In this document: in pieces, positions 15,403 to 23,866 of the stretch
Numbering within the stretch: the first letter of the stretch is position 1
Layout of the letters: each line of letters begins with the position of its first letter
The notes under the pieces: generated by a model
The model's input: the letters and a program-made list of their open reading frames with translations, nothing else
Told to the model about the DNA's origin: nothing
Databases searched by the model: none
DNA from: Allocatelliglobosispora scoriae
Lineage (GTDB): Bacteria; Actinomycetota; Actinomycetes; Mycobacteriales; Micromonosporaceae
Assembly: GCF_014204945.1 (NCBI RefSeq)
Contig: NZ_JACHMN010000003.1
Location: 1,178,001-1,242,000 of the forward strand
Reading direction: 5' to 3'
DNA: 64,000 nucleotides
Position numbers and translations under genes: made by a program

Positions 15403-16626
15403 CTATACGGCGAGCGCGGGCTCGGCGGCCCGGCGCAGGTTGCGGATCGCGGGCACCGCGAGCAGCACGAAGCAGCCCGCGACCCCGACGACCGCGGAGA
15501 ACCCCAGCACCTGCTGGGCGCCGACGAGCACCGCGACCGGTCCGGCGAACGCCTGGCCGATCGGCACCCCCATCGTCGACCCCGCCACCTCATAGGCCGA
15601 GACGCGGTTGAGCACCTCCCGCGACACCTGGGTCTGGATGCTGGTGGCCCACATCACCGACCAGAACGCCCAGGCCGCACCGCCGACGGCGTGCCCGATC
15701 AGCAGCAGTTCCAGCGGTGCAGCCGCGGCGATGGAGAGCGGGATCAGGGCGAACCCGAAGAGCGCGACGGCTCCGGCGGCGAGCGGCCGGGCGGGCCGGA
15801 TACGCATCGCGACCAGCCCGCCGACGATGGTGCCCGCACCCATCGCCGACATCGTCCAGCCGTAGGCCGACATGCCCAGCCGCTCGGTGACGAGCCCCGA
15901 GCCGAGCGGGATGAGCGGTCCGAAGAGCGTCACGCCGTAGCAGACCCAGATCAGGATGACGCTCCACATCCACGTCCGGCTGCGGAACTCCTGCCAGCCG
16001 ACGCGCAGGTCCCGCCGCATGCTCCGGGCCGTCCGGGTCGCCGTGGAGGCGGGGGTACGCGGCAGGCGGAGGAGCAGGAGGCAGGCGGCACTGAGCGCGA
16101 AGGTGCCCGCGTTGATGGCGTAGACCGTGCCCGGCCCGGTGAGTACCACGAGGGTCGCGGCGAGCGCGGGACCGAGCAGCTGGGCGAGCGCGTCGGCGAC
16201 CCGCAGTGCGCCGTTGGCCCGCTGGACGTCGACCGCCACCATCGGCACCATGCTCGCCACGCCCGGCTGGAACATCGCCGCCGAGCCGCCCGCGATCGCG
16301 GACATGACCAGCATCAGCCACAGTGGCGAGTTCCCGGTGACGAGGGCGACCGCCACGATCGTCTGCGTCACCACCCGGACCAGGTCGGCGCCGATCATCA
16401 TCCGGCGCGCGGTGAACCGGTCGGCGAAGACGCCGCCGAAGAGGATGAGCGTGATGAACGGCGTCATCCACGCCGCGAGGACGAGCCCGACCCCGGTGTC
16501 GCCGTGGCCCGCCCCGCGTACGGCGAGAGCCACCGCCACCGGCAGCATCCCGTCGCCGAGCAGGGCCACCGTCCGGGCGGCGAAGTAGAGGGCGAACGTG
16601 CGGGTCCAGAGGTGCGGTGCGGTCAT
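15403..16626 (-). CDS. MFS transporter, probable drug exporter
   Basis: The 407-residue protein has about 12 hydrophobic helices and resembles the MFS_3/enterobactin-exporter-like group (ALYFAARTVALLGDGMLPVAVALAV; FADRFTARRMMIGADLVR is the loop 2-3 signature with D and R residues). Start chosen at ATG 16626 (MTAPHLW); the frame stays open for 38 more codons, but their composition is not membrane-protein-like. It stands alone on the minus strand, tail to tail with yebC. Substrate unknown. Confidence 0.85.
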   Translation of the reverse strand: MTAPHLWTRTFALYFAARTVALLGDGMLPVAVALAVRGAGHGDTGVGLVLAAWMTPFITLILFGGVFADRFTARRMMIGADLVRVVTQTIVAVALVTGNSPLWLMLVMSAIAGGSAAMFQPGVASMVPMVAVDVQRANGALRVADALAQLLGPALAATLVVLTGPGTVYAINAGTFALSAACLLLLRLPRTPASTATRTARSMRRDLRVGWQEFRSRTWMWSVILIWVCYGVTLFGPLIPLGSGLVTERLGMSAYGWTMSAMGAGTIVGGLVAMRIRPARPLAAGAVALFGFALIPLSIAAAAPLELLLIGHAVGGAAWAFWSVMWATSIQTQVSREVLNRVSAYEVAGSTMGVPIGQAFAGPVAVLVGAQQVLGFSAVVGVAGCFVLLAVPAIRNLRRAAEPALAV

Positions 16627-16723
16627 GTCCCGGTCGAACCGTCTTCTGTAAAGAATCCTTCCCGATGGAGGGGCCGCGGTCGCGGATGTGGCCGATCGGC
16701 CCACCGAGGCCTGAGGAGAACGG

Positions 16724-17878
16724 TCAGAAGATCGCCGCAACCGTGGAGGAGTCGGTGCTGTTGCGGCGGAGCCTGATCCAGAGCCAGGCGGCGCCCGCGA
16801 TGATCAGAGCGGCACCACCGGTCACGAGCGGCGTCTGATAGCGCGCGGTGAACGGTCCGACCTGCGGCGATCCGGGGTCCCGCAGCGGCAGCGCCACCGC
16901 GTCGGTGGCGACCTGCAGCTCCAGCGTGTCGTCGGGTGCCTCCGCGAGGACGGCGGGCTCGGCGCCGAGCAGGCGTACGCGGTGGCCGTCGACGACGACC
17001 GGTGCGCCGCCGCGCCAGCCGACCAGTCGTGAGCCCGGCCGGCCCTCGATCGCCGGGGTCGCGGTGGGCCGCCCGGATGCCGTGTCGAGCCCGTGCAGGC
17101 GGCCGGTGCGGTCCATCACCAGCAGCGTCCTGCCGTCCGGCGTCCACGCCGCGGGTCCGGCGAGCCGGCGGCTGTCGAGGGTGACGCGCCAGCCGGATCC
17201 GTCGGTGCGGTGCAGGGTCAGGCTGTCGGCCTGCTGAACCGCGATCGCCGTGCCGTCCGGGCTGAACGCGCCCGTCAGCGCGGCGATCGCCATCGGGCGC
17301 GGTGGCAGCGGTGCCGACCAGCGGATCCGCCCGGTGTCGGCGTCGACGACCCGGACCTCTCCGCCGCGCGGCTCGTCGACGCTGGGGTCGCTGTCGAAGT
17401 GGGCCACGAGGAGTTGGCGGGCATCGGCCGACCAGGCGAGCGGAGCCCCGGCCCGGATCACCCGGACGGATCCGTCGGTGACGTCGAGGATCCGGGTGAA
17501 CTGCTGGCGGCTGGTGGGCCAGTGCGGCATCGCGAGCCGGCGGCCACCGGGGGACAGGTACATCGTGGCGGCGTCGTCGGAGGTGAAGCTCCACTCCGGA
17601 CGGTCGTAGACCCGGATCGCGTCGCCGGGACCGATGAGGGTGAGCCGGACCTGGTCCATCCGGGAGTAGACGGCGAAGGCCCGGCCGATCGGCGCACGGT
17701 TCAGCGTGGCGGTCCAGGCGGGAGCGAGTTCGAGCGAGCGGGGCAGCGAATCGTCAGCGGCCGCAGGGGTGGTGCCGGAAGCGGTGGCGCCTGCCGAGGC
17801 GGCCACGAAGGCGAGCGCCGCACCGCTGGCGAGAGCAACGAGTACGCCTCGGACGGCCACGGATCGCGCCTTCTTCAT
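16724..17878 (-). CDS. Exported beta-propeller-like protein with C-terminal membrane anchor
   Basis: Not recognised as a named family. The 384-residue protein has a signal peptide (residues 1-32, ending near ASA), then a region of WD40/PD40-like repeats with recurring blades such as MYLSPGGRRLAMP, LAWSADARQLLVA, GAFSPDGTAIAV and AAWTPDGRTLLVM, and finally a C-terminal TM helix (about 351-370, LVTGGAALIIAGAAWLWIRL) with a short cytoplasmic RRN tail. The repeats predict an extracytoplasmic propeller held by the C-terminal helix, perhaps a sensor or binding protein. No partner gene is adjacent. Confidence 0.65.
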   Translation of the reverse strand: MKKARSVAVRGVLVALASGAALAFVAASAGATASGTTPAAADDSLPRSLELAPAWTATLNRAPIGRAFAVYSRMDQVRLTLIGPGDAIRVYDRPEWSFTSDDAATMYLSPGGRRLAMPHWPTSRQQFTRILDVTDGSVRVIRAGAPLAWSADARQLLVAHFDSDPSVDEPRGGEVRVVDADTGRIRWSAPLPPRPMAIAALTGAFSPDGTAIAVQQADSLTLHRTDGSGWRVTLDSRRLAGPAAWTPDGRTLLVMDRTGRLHGLDTASGRPTATPAIEGRPGSRLVGWRGGAPVVVDGHRVRLLGAEPAVLAEAPDDTLELQVATDAVALPLRDPGSPQVGPFTARYQTPLVTGGAALIIAGAAWLWIRLRRNSTDSSTVAAIF

Positions 17879-17932
17879 CGGTACCTCGCACGTCGATCAC
17901 GTAGATCTGTCGACTTCGAGGATCACCGTAGC

Positions 17933-17967
17933 GGAGGGAGGGCCGACGGCACATCGGCCCTCCCTCC
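17933..17967 (-). terminator. Terminator of the DUF4236-like gene
   Basis: Perfect 14-bp stem (17933-17946 with 17954-17967, GGAGGGAGGGCCGA arm) with a 7-nt loop, starting 3 nt after the minus-strand stop at 17971. Confidence 0.8.
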
Positions 17968-17970
17968 CGG

Positions 17971-18144
17971 CTACTTCTTGTCCTGCTTCCAGGACAGGGG
18001 TCCAGGCAGGTCGATCCGGTTCGCACGGGTCTTGGAGTTCCAGGACCAGCGACCGATCTTGATCCCCCAGGAGGAGAACCCGCTCTGTGTGAAGTGAAAA
18101 CGGAACGGTCCAAACCGCGTCATCTTGCGAAACAGAATCGCCAT
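17971..18144 (-). CDS. DUF4236-like small protein (57 residues)
   Basis: A short minus-strand gene from ATG 18144 to TAG 17971. The product begins MAILFRKMTRFGPFRFHFTQ and continues SGFSSWGIKIGRWSWNS, matching the pattern of DUF4236 N-termini (FRKS-x-GP-x2-N-x2-KSG-x-S-x-S-x-G). It is basic and ends KQDKK. A strong terminator follows immediately, which supports a real gene. The function of DUF4236 is unknown. Starts are uncertain because no clear ribosome-binding site is visible. Confidence 0.65.
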   Translation of the reverse strand: MAILFRKMTRFGPFRFHFTQSGFSSWGIKIGRWSWNSKTRANRIDLPGPLSWKQDKK

Positions 18145-18215
18145 GACTCATGTCTGCCCACAGCGCGCCCCTTCGAAACCAGTGGTGCACACCCGCCCCA
18201 CGAGTCCCGGATCCG

Positions 18216-18231
18216 TGTGACCGCGCTCACA
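18216..18231. promoter_or_regulatory. CRP/FNR-type operator upstream of MFS pump
   Basis: TGTGACCGCGCTCACA is a perfect TGTGA-N6-TCACA palindrome, 3 nt upstream of the first TetR-type operator and about 95 nt before the MFS start. Confidence 0.5.
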
Positions 18232-18234
18232 TTC

Positions 18235-18255
18235 GATACGGAACAGTATCGTATC
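18235..18255. promoter_or_regulatory. TetR-type operator copy 1
   Basis: Starts GATACGGAAC and ends CGTATC; with copy 2 (18289-18309) it shares the first ten bases and the GTATC end. It also contains TATCGTAT, a possible -10. Probably bound by the TetR-family regulator encoded two genes downstream. Confidence 0.6.
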
Positions 18256-18288
18256 GAACTCTGCGCCCGTTAGCTTATGTGAGACACC

Positions 18289-18309
18289 GATACGGAACGG
18301 TCCCGTATC
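18289..18309. promoter_or_regulatory. TetR-type operator copy 2
   Basis: GATACGG-N7-CCGTATC, a perfect 7-bp dyad, ending 17 nt before the MFS ATG. The copies are spaced 54 nt apart, about five helical turns, so repressor dimers would bind the same DNA face. Confidence 0.65.
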
Positions 18310-18326
18310 ACAACTGGGGGGAAGAG

Positions 18327-19955
18327 ATGGACACCCAAGCACCACCCAATACCGGCCACCCGAGGCGATGGGCGATCCTCGCGGTTCTCGTCCTCAGCCT
18401 GCTCGTCGTGGTCCTCGACAACACGGTCCTCAACGTCGCCATGCGCACCCTTGCCAGCCCCGAACCCGTCGGCATCGGCGCCACGCAGGGCCAGCTCGAG
18501 TGGGCGATCAACTCGTACACACTGGTGTTTGCGGGTCTGCTCTTCAGCTTCGGCATCCTCGGCGACCGCTGGGGCCGCAAGCGGATGCTCATCCTCGGCC
18601 TGGTCCTCTTCGGCCTGGCGTCGCTCGTCTCCGCCTATGCGCAGGACCCGGGCCAGCTCATCGCCGCGCGGGCGCTGATGGGCATCGGCGGCGCCGCGAT
18701 CATGCCGGTGACGCTCTCGATCATCTCCAACGTCTTCGACCCGCGTGAGCGGGCCAAGGCGATCGGCCTCTGGACCGGCGCGGTCGGCCTCGCCATCGCG
18801 ATCGGACCGCTGCTCGGCGGCTTCCTGCTGGAGCACTTCTGGTGGGGCTCGGTCTTCCTGATCAACGTCCCGATCGTGCTGATCGGCCTCGTCTCGGTGG
18901 CGCTGCTCGTGCCCGAGTCGCGCAACCCGAACCCGGGCAAGCTCGACCTCGTCGGCGTGGTGCTCTCGGTCATCGGCCTCACGGCCCTCGTCTACGGCAT
19001 CGTCGATGGTGGCGAGCACGGCTTCGACCAGCCGGAGGTCTGGGCCTGGGTGCTCGGCGGCGCGGCGGTCATCGCGGCCTTCATCCGCTGGGAGATGCGC
19101 ACCGATCACCCGTCGCTCGACGTGAAGCTCTTCCGGGACGCGCGGTTCTCGGCCTCGATCGCGGGCATCGGCCTGCTCTTCTTCGGCGCGATGGGCAGCT
19201 TCTTCTTCACCGGCTTCTACCTGCAGATGGTGCGGGACTTCTCACCGATCAAGGCGGGCGCGCTCTTCGTGCCCTTCGCCCTGGGGCAGATGTTCTTCGC
19301 ACCGCTGAGCTCCACCCTGGTCCGGCGCTACGGCGTGAAGCTGGTCTCGACCCTCGGCATGCTGCTCGCGACCGCCACCTTCGTGGTGATCACCACCTGG
19401 AACGCCGAGACGCCGGTCTGGGCCATCGCGGTCAACTTCTTCTTCATGGGCGTCGGCATGGCGAACGTGATGCCCCCGGCGACGGCGGCGATCATGTCGA
19501 CCCTGCCGAGGGAGAAGGCCGGTGTCGGTTCGGCCGTCTCCAACACGGTGCGGCAGGTCTCGGCGGCGCTCGGTGTCGCGGTGCTCGGCTCGATCGTGGC
19601 CGGCGTCTACCGCGACCAGGTCGCGGGTGCCACGGCGGCGCTGCCGGACGGCGTGCGGGAGACCGCGAGCGAGTCGATCGGCGGTGCCTACGGTGTGGCG
19701 CAGGGGCTGGCCGCACAGGGTCAGGGTGCCGTCGCGGCACCGCTGATGTCGGCCGCGAACGACGCCTTCGTCCAGGCGATGCACTGGGCTGCCTGGGGCA
19801 GCGCGGCCATCACCCTGGTCGGTGCCTTCGTGATCCTGAAGTGGGCGCCGGGCAAGCTGCCGGCCGCGCCGCCCGCACCCGCCACGGGTGCTCCGGCGGC
19901 GCCGGAAGCCGGATCGGGAGCGCGGGAGAAGGCACCTGCGCTGGCTGAGGCGTAG
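18327..19955 (+). CDS. DHA2-family MFS multidrug transporter (EmrB/QacA type)
   Basis: Proton-driven drug efflux pump in the cell membrane. The 542-residue protein has about 14 hydrophobic helices. LDNTVLNVAMRTL in helix 1 matches motif D1, DRWGRKRMLILG is motif A, and the helix-5 region GAVGLAIAIGPLLGG matches motif C of the family. The C-terminal 45 residues are Pro/Ala/Gly-rich. ATG 18327 follows GGGGGAAGAG. The leader holds a CRP-type site and two identical-type operators; the next gene, 12 nt downstream, is a TetR regulator, the standard local repressor arrangement. Confidence 0.92.
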   Translation: MDTQAPPNTGHPRRWAILAVLVLSLLVVVLDNTVLNVAMRTLASPEPVGIGATQGQLEWAINSYTLVFAGLLFSFGILGDRWGRKRMLILGLVLFGLASLVSAYAQDPGQLIAARALMGIGGAAIMPVTLSIISNVFDPRERAKAIGLWTGAVGLAIAIGPLLGGFLLEHFWWGSVFLINVPIVLIGLVSVALLVPESRNPNPGKLDLVGVVLSVIGLTALVYGIVDGGEHGFDQPEVWAWVLGGAAVIAAFIRWEMRTDHPSLDVKLFRDARFSASIAGIGLLFFGAMGSFFFTGFYLQMVRDFSPIKAGALFVPFALGQMFFAPLSSTLVRRYGVKLVSTLGMLLATATFVVITTWNAETPVWAIAVNFFFMGVGMANVMPPATAAIMSTLPREKAGVGSAVSNTVRQVSAALGVAVLGSIVAGVYRDQVAGATAALPDGVRETASESIGGAYGVAQGLAAQGQGAVAAPLMSAANDAFVQAMHWAAWGSAAITLVGAFVILKWAPGKLPAAPPAPATGAPAAPEAGSGAREKAPALAEA

Positions 19956-19967
19956 GATGCAGCGCTA

Positions 19968-20591
19968 ATGGCGATCTCAGCAGAGTCGAAGGATGGGGGA
20001 GCGGCGATCGCCGCTCGCCCATCCGGGCGTCCCCGCAGTGCCCGCGCCGATGAGGCGATCATCGATGCGGCACTCGACCTCCTCGCCGAGGGGGTCGGGG
20101 TGGACGCCCTGTCCATCGAGTCGGTGGCGTCCCGGGCGGGAGTCGGCAAGGCCACGATCTACCGCCGCTGGCCCGGGAAGTACGAGCTGCTCATGGACTG
20201 CGTCCGCTCGATGAAGATGGCGCAGCCCGAGCCGCGCGGGGAAAATGTTCGCGACGATCTGATCAGCCTGCTCGGCGTCATCGGTCTCAACGACGACAGC
20301 CGGTCGGAGAAGGTCTTCCCGTGCCTCATCCCCGAGGTGATGAAGAACCCGGATCTCCGGGTGCTCTACCAGCAGCTGATCGAGCCGCGCCGGGCCCGCA
20401 TCCGGACCGTGCTGCAGCGGGGCGTCGCCACCGGCGAGCTGCGGGCGGACCTCGACATCGAGCTGACCACGCTGATGCTCAGCGGGCCGGTGGTGATGCA
20501 GCGGATGCTGGACTGGAATCCGGCGATCCAGCGCGACGGTCTCGCCGAGCGAGTCGTCGACGCCCTGCTCGCGGGCGCCGCACCCCGCTGA
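19968..20591 (+). CDS. TetR/AcrR family transcriptional regulator
   Basis: Probable repressor of the preceding MFS pump. The 207-residue protein has an N-terminal HTH (IESVASRAGVGKATIYRRWPGKYELL, about residues 49-74), followed by a ligand domain of the TetR_C_11/16 type (PCLIPEVMKNPDLRVLYQQLIEPRR). It lies 12 nt after the pump. TAGGAT at 19953-19958 could be a -10 for a near-leaderless internal transcript. The two operators at 18235 and 18289 are its likely targets (inferred). Confidence 0.9.
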   Translation: MAISAESKDGGAAIAARPSGRPRSARADEAIIDAALDLLAEGVGVDALSIESVASRAGVGKATIYRRWPGKYELLMDCVRSMKMAQPEPRGENVRDDLISLLGVIGLNDDSRSEKVFPCLIPEVMKNPDLRVLYQQLIEPRRARIRTVLQRGVATGELRADLDIELTTLMLSGPVVMQRMLDWNPAIQRDGLAERVVDALLAGAAPR

Positions 20592-20713
20592 TCTCCCACT
20601 GGCAGCCCCGTCGGCGCGGGGTCGTCAGTGGACGGTCGCTCTTGACTGGACGCCCGGCACGGGTGATCCTTGTCCTCCGATAGGCAGTTTACTTAACAGT
20701 CGTAGGAGGACTG

Positions 20714-22027
20714 ATGCGCCGACGCAGGGCATTCGCGCTCGTCGTGGCGATGGCCGCCGGGATGACGCTGCCGGCCAGCGCCGCCACCGCGGGCGGGCAC
20801 CACGAGCAGCCTCGCTACCAGCGGGTCGGCTACTTCACCCAGTGGGGCATCTACGACCGCGGCTTCCTGGTGCGCAACCTCGTCGCCAACGGCCAGGCGG
20901 CGCGGATGACCGTACTCAACTATGCCTTCGGCAACGTGACCAGCGAGGGCCTCTGCACGGCCGAGGGCGACGCGTGGGCCGACTACCAGCTGCCGTTCGC
21001 GGCGGCCGAGAGCGTGGACGGCCGGGCCGATGTCGAGGGCCAGCCGCTCGCGGGCAACTTCAACCAGCTCCGCAAGCTCAAGAAGCGCTACCCCGACCTC
21101 AAGGTCAACCTCTCGCTCGGCGGCTGGACCTGGTCGAAGTACTTCTCCGACGCCGCGCTCACCCCGCAGTCGCGCCGGGCCTTCGTCGCGTCCTGTGTGG
21201 ACCTGTTCATCAAGGGCAACCTGCCGGTGCTCGACGGTGACACCCACGGCGGGCCGCGCTCGGCGGCCGGGATCTTCGACGGCATCGACCTCGACTGGGA
21301 GTGGCCGGGCTCGCCCGGCAACGACGGCAACGTCGTGCGCCCCGAGGACAAGCAGAACTTCACCGCCCTCGTCGCGGAGTTCCGCCGCCAGCTCGACGCC
21401 GCGGGACGCCAGGCGCGCCGCCACTACGCGCTCACCGCGTTCCTCCCGGCCGACCCCCAACAGATCGACAACGGGTACGAGGTGCGCAAGGTCTTCCGCG
21501 ACCTGGACTTCGCCACCGTCCAGGGATACGACATGCACGGCAGCACCTGGGAGCTGACCACCAACCACCAGTCGGCCCTCTTCCCGCCGTCCGGCGAACC
21601 GCAGCAGCCCGACTTCACCGTCAGCCGGGCCGTCGACGCGCTGCTGAGCCGGGGCGCTCCCCGGTCCAAGCTCGTCGTCGGAGTGCCGTTCTACGGTTAC
21701 GGCTGGTCCGATGTGCCCGACGTCGACAACGGCCTCTTCCAGCAGGGCTCGGGTCCCGCGCCGTCCTCGGCCGACCCGGGCTACGAGGATTACCGCAACA
21801 TCGTCAAGCTGCTCGACGAGGGCTTCACGCTGCACCGGGATCCGGCGGCGGGCTTCGCCTGGGTCTTCGACGGCAGCACCTTCTGGACCATCGACGACCC
21901 GGTCGTGCTGGCCCAGAAGATGCGCTACATCAAGGCCAACGGGCTCGGCGGCGCGATGGCCTGGTCGCTCGACGCCGACGACGAGCAGGGTTCGCTGATG
22001 CGGGCGATCGAGCGCGGCCTGCGCTGA
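20714..22027 (+). CDS. Secreted GH18 chitinase
   Basis: Hydrolyses chitin outside the cell by substrate-assisted catalysis. The 437-residue protein has an Arg-rich signal peptide (1-26, cleavage near SAATAG), then a GH18 barrel: RVGYFTQWGIY (strand 1), VNLSLGGWTWSKYF (SxGG), and the catalytic DGIDLDWEWP with acid/base E196. The C-terminal strand GGAMAWSLDADDE carries the conserved Trp. It has no carbohydrate-binding module and resembles bacterial ChiC/ChiA catalytic domains. The ATG follows TAGGAGGACTG. TTGACT at 20643 is a possible -35. No chitin-operon direct repeats were seen. Confidence 0.93.
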   Translation: MRRRRAFALVVAMAAGMTLPASAATAGGHHEQPRYQRVGYFTQWGIYDRGFLVRNLVANGQAARMTVLNYAFGNVTSEGLCTAEGDAWADYQLPFAAAESVDGRADVEGQPLAGNFNQLRKLKKRYPDLKVNLSLGGWTWSKYFSDAALTPQSRRAFVASCVDLFIKGNLPVLDGDTHGGPRSAAGIFDGIDLDWEWPGSPGNDGNVVRPEDKQNFTALVAEFRRQLDAAGRQARRHYALTAFLPADPQQIDNGYEVRKVFRDLDFATVQGYDMHGSTWELTTNHQSALFPPSGEPQQPDFTVSRAVDALLSRGAPRSKLVVGVPFYGYGWSDVPDVDNGLFQQGSGPAPSSADPGYEDYRNIVKLLDEGFTLHRDPAAGFAWVFDGSTFWTIDDPVVLAQKMRYIKANGLGGAMAWSLDADDEQGSLMRAIERGLR

Positions 22028-22034
22028 CCGGGCT

Positions 22035-22070
22035 CCGGTGGGGGTGCCGACCCTTCGGCACCCCCACCGG
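22035..22070. terminator. Bidirectional terminator, chitinase / hydrolase
   Basis: Perfect 16-bp GC-rich stem (22035-22050 with 22055-22070) with a 4-nt loop, directly between convergent genes. Confidence 0.85.
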
Positions 22071-22071
22071 T

Positions 22072-22839
22072 TCACGCCGGTGCGTTGTCGGTGAGGAACC
22101 TCGTGATGGCGGTGCGCAGCGCCTCGTCGCCCATGCCCGGCAGGACCAGGTAGACGCCGTGCTCGCTGTCGCTCGGCACGATCACCAGCTGCTTCACCGT
22201 GGTGGCCGGCGTTGCGGCGTAGAAGCTCTGCGCCGCCCGGACGAAGTCGGCCGACTCGTTCTCCCCGGCGGCGTAGAGCACCGGCACCGTCATCTTCTTC
22301 GCACTCGGCAGGCCGTCGACCCCGCTGAACGTCTCCGGCGCCGAGATGCTGACCACCGCGGCGAGCCCCGCGACGGACGGCGCCGCGGCCACCGAGGCCG
22401 TCGCACCCATCGAGGCCCCCATCAGGACGATCTTCGTCGCCCCATCCTGGACCAGGAAGGCCGCGGCCACCCGGACCTGTTCGGCGAGCCCGGCCGAGGC
22501 GGTCGGGGAGACGCCGAAGCCGGCGAAGTCGAAGACGAGCGCGCGGTAGCCGCGATCGCTGAGCTCCGTGGCGTTGGCGATCCACTGGCAGGAGTCGCCG
22601 CCGTTCATGTGGGCCAGCACGATCCCGGTGTTACCGGTGCCGAGCACGATCCCGTAGAGATCGGCGCCGATCTCCTTTCCGAAGTGGACCCGGCGGCCGG
22701 GGGCGGCCTGCTCCTCGCAGCCGGCGCCCGCGACGGGACCGGAGGGGGACGGCGACGCCGCCGGAGTGGAACCGCTGCAGGCGGCGAGAGCCAGGCACCC
22801 GGCGAGGACTGCGAGGGGAGCGGAGAAATGACGCAACAT
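22072..22839 (-). CDS. Alpha/beta-hydrolase lipoprotein
   Basis: An exported, lipid-anchored hydrolase of unknown substrate. The 255-residue protein has a lipoprotein signal with LALAAC (Cys21), a Ser/Pro linker, then an alpha/beta-hydrolase fold: FDFAGFGVSP, nucleophile elbow GASMGA (Ser143) and a late His (SEHGVY, His227). The acid residue may be the Asp or Glu near 193-198 (AGENESAD). It is smaller than typical secreted lipases and resembles dienelactone-hydrolase-like proteins. It is convergent with the chitinase. Confidence 0.82.
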   Translation of the reverse strand: MLRHFSAPLAVLAGCLALAACSGSTPAASPSPSGPVAGAGCEEQAAPGRRVHFGKEIGADLYGIVLGTGNTGIVLAHMNGGDSCQWIANATELSDRGYRALVFDFAGFGVSPTASAGLAEQVRVAAAFLVQDGATKIVLMGASMGATASVAAAPSVAGLAAVVSISAPETFSGVDGLPSAKKMTVPVLYAAGENESADFVRAAQSFYAATPATTVKQLVIVPSDSEHGVYLVLPGMGDEALRTAITRFLTDNAPA

Positions 22840-22942
22840 ACGGTCGTGACGCGAAAGGCCGCCCGCCCGGTTGCCAGGTGGAGACGGCGTCCGTGGCCCA
22901 TCTCGGGCCTTGCGGACGGGTTTGAGGAGGCTCCGTTCCGGC

Positions 22943-22948
22943 TATGCT
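22943..22948 (+). promoter_or_regulatory. -10 box for leaderless DUF2785 gene
   Basis: TATGCT ends 6 nt before GTG 22955, so the start codon would be at or next to +1. Confidence 0.45.
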
Positions 22949-22954
22949 CCCGCA

Positions 22955-23761
22955 GTGACCGACTGGCAGATGATCCTGGACACGAAGTTCGCCGTTCCCC
23001 GGGATCGGCCGATCGGCGAGCTGGTGGCGCAGCTGGTGCCGATGCTCCGCTCGCCCGATCCCGTGATCCGGGACCGGTTCGGCTACTCCATCCTCTCGAC
23101 CTGGATCGCCCGCGGGGAGCTCGACGCCTACCTCGGCCAGCTCGGCGATGCCATGGCCGCCCGGTTCGGCGATCCCGAGATCCAGGCACGGACGTTCGCC
23201 CCGCTGATCCTCGCCGAGGTCATCGGCCGGGGTCGCTTCGAGCAGACCTGGCTGTCGGCGTTCGAGCGCTGGTACCGCACCGAGACCGACCTGCGCGGGC
23301 TCGATCCCCGGCTCGGCTGGTTGCACGCCGTCGCGCACGGTGCGGACCTGCTCGGCGCCTTCGGCGCCGCGGAGCAGCTCACCGCCGCCGACCTCACCGG
23401 GCTGCTCGACCTCGCCACGGTGCGGCTGCTGACGCGGACCACCCACGTCTTCGACGCCTGGGAGGACGACCGGCTCGCCGACGCGATCGCCCGGGTGCTG
23501 TCGCGGCTGGAGCTGAGCCGGGAGCAGGCGGTGGAGTGGCTGGCGCCGGTCGCGGCCGACTTCACCCGCCGGGACTGGTCCGTGCCGGTGCCCGCCCACG
23601 CGGTGAACACCATGCACACGCTGCGGATGCTCTACCTGCTGATCGACCGGGGATTCCGGCTGCCGGGCGTGGAGGGCGAGCCGATCCAGGTCTGGCACCG
23701 CGAGGCGATCCTGGAGGCCCTGCTCGACGTCCTGCGCCTGACGAGCCGCCACCTCGGCTGA
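22955..23761 (+). CDS. DUF2785 domain-containing protein
   Basis: The 268-residue, mostly helical protein carries the DUF2785 hallmark LDPRLGWLHAVAHGADLLGAF (near residues 118-138), with conserved His and Asp residues that could bind metal. No signal peptide is present. The family has no established function. GTG 22955 was chosen from the -10 spacing; no ribosome-binding site is present. It is followed by a very long hairpin. Confidence 0.82.
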   Translation: MTDWQMILDTKFAVPRDRPIGELVAQLVPMLRSPDPVIRDRFGYSILSTWIARGELDAYLGQLGDAMAARFGDPEIQARTFAPLILAEVIGRGRFEQTWLSAFERWYRTETDLRGLDPRLGWLHAVAHGADLLGAFGAAEQLTAADLTGLLDLATVRLLTRTTHVFDAWEDDRLADAIARVLSRLELSREQAVEWLAPVAADFTRRDWSVPVPAHAVNTMHTLRMLYLLIDRGFRLPGVEGEPIQVWHREAILEALLDVLRLTSRHLG

Positions 23762-23796
23762 CCGGCCCCGGGCGGCGTCACGTCCGCCGGGCCGCT

Positions 23797-23862
23797 GTCA
23801 CGTTTTGCAGCAAAGCGTGGCTTCGCGCAGCGATGTGGCCACGCTTTGCTGCAAAACGTGAC
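23797..23862. repeat. 25-bp perfect inverted repeat (TTTGCAGCAAAGCGTGGC family)
   Basis: Arms 23797-23821 and 23838-23862 are exact reverse complements, loop 16 nt. It lies between convergent genes and shares the core TTTGCAGCAA-GCGTGGC with the hairpin at 49786-49861, differing by one base. The right arm ends 5 nt from the stop of the minus-strand regulator. Confidence 0.92.
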
Positions 23863-23866
23863 GATG

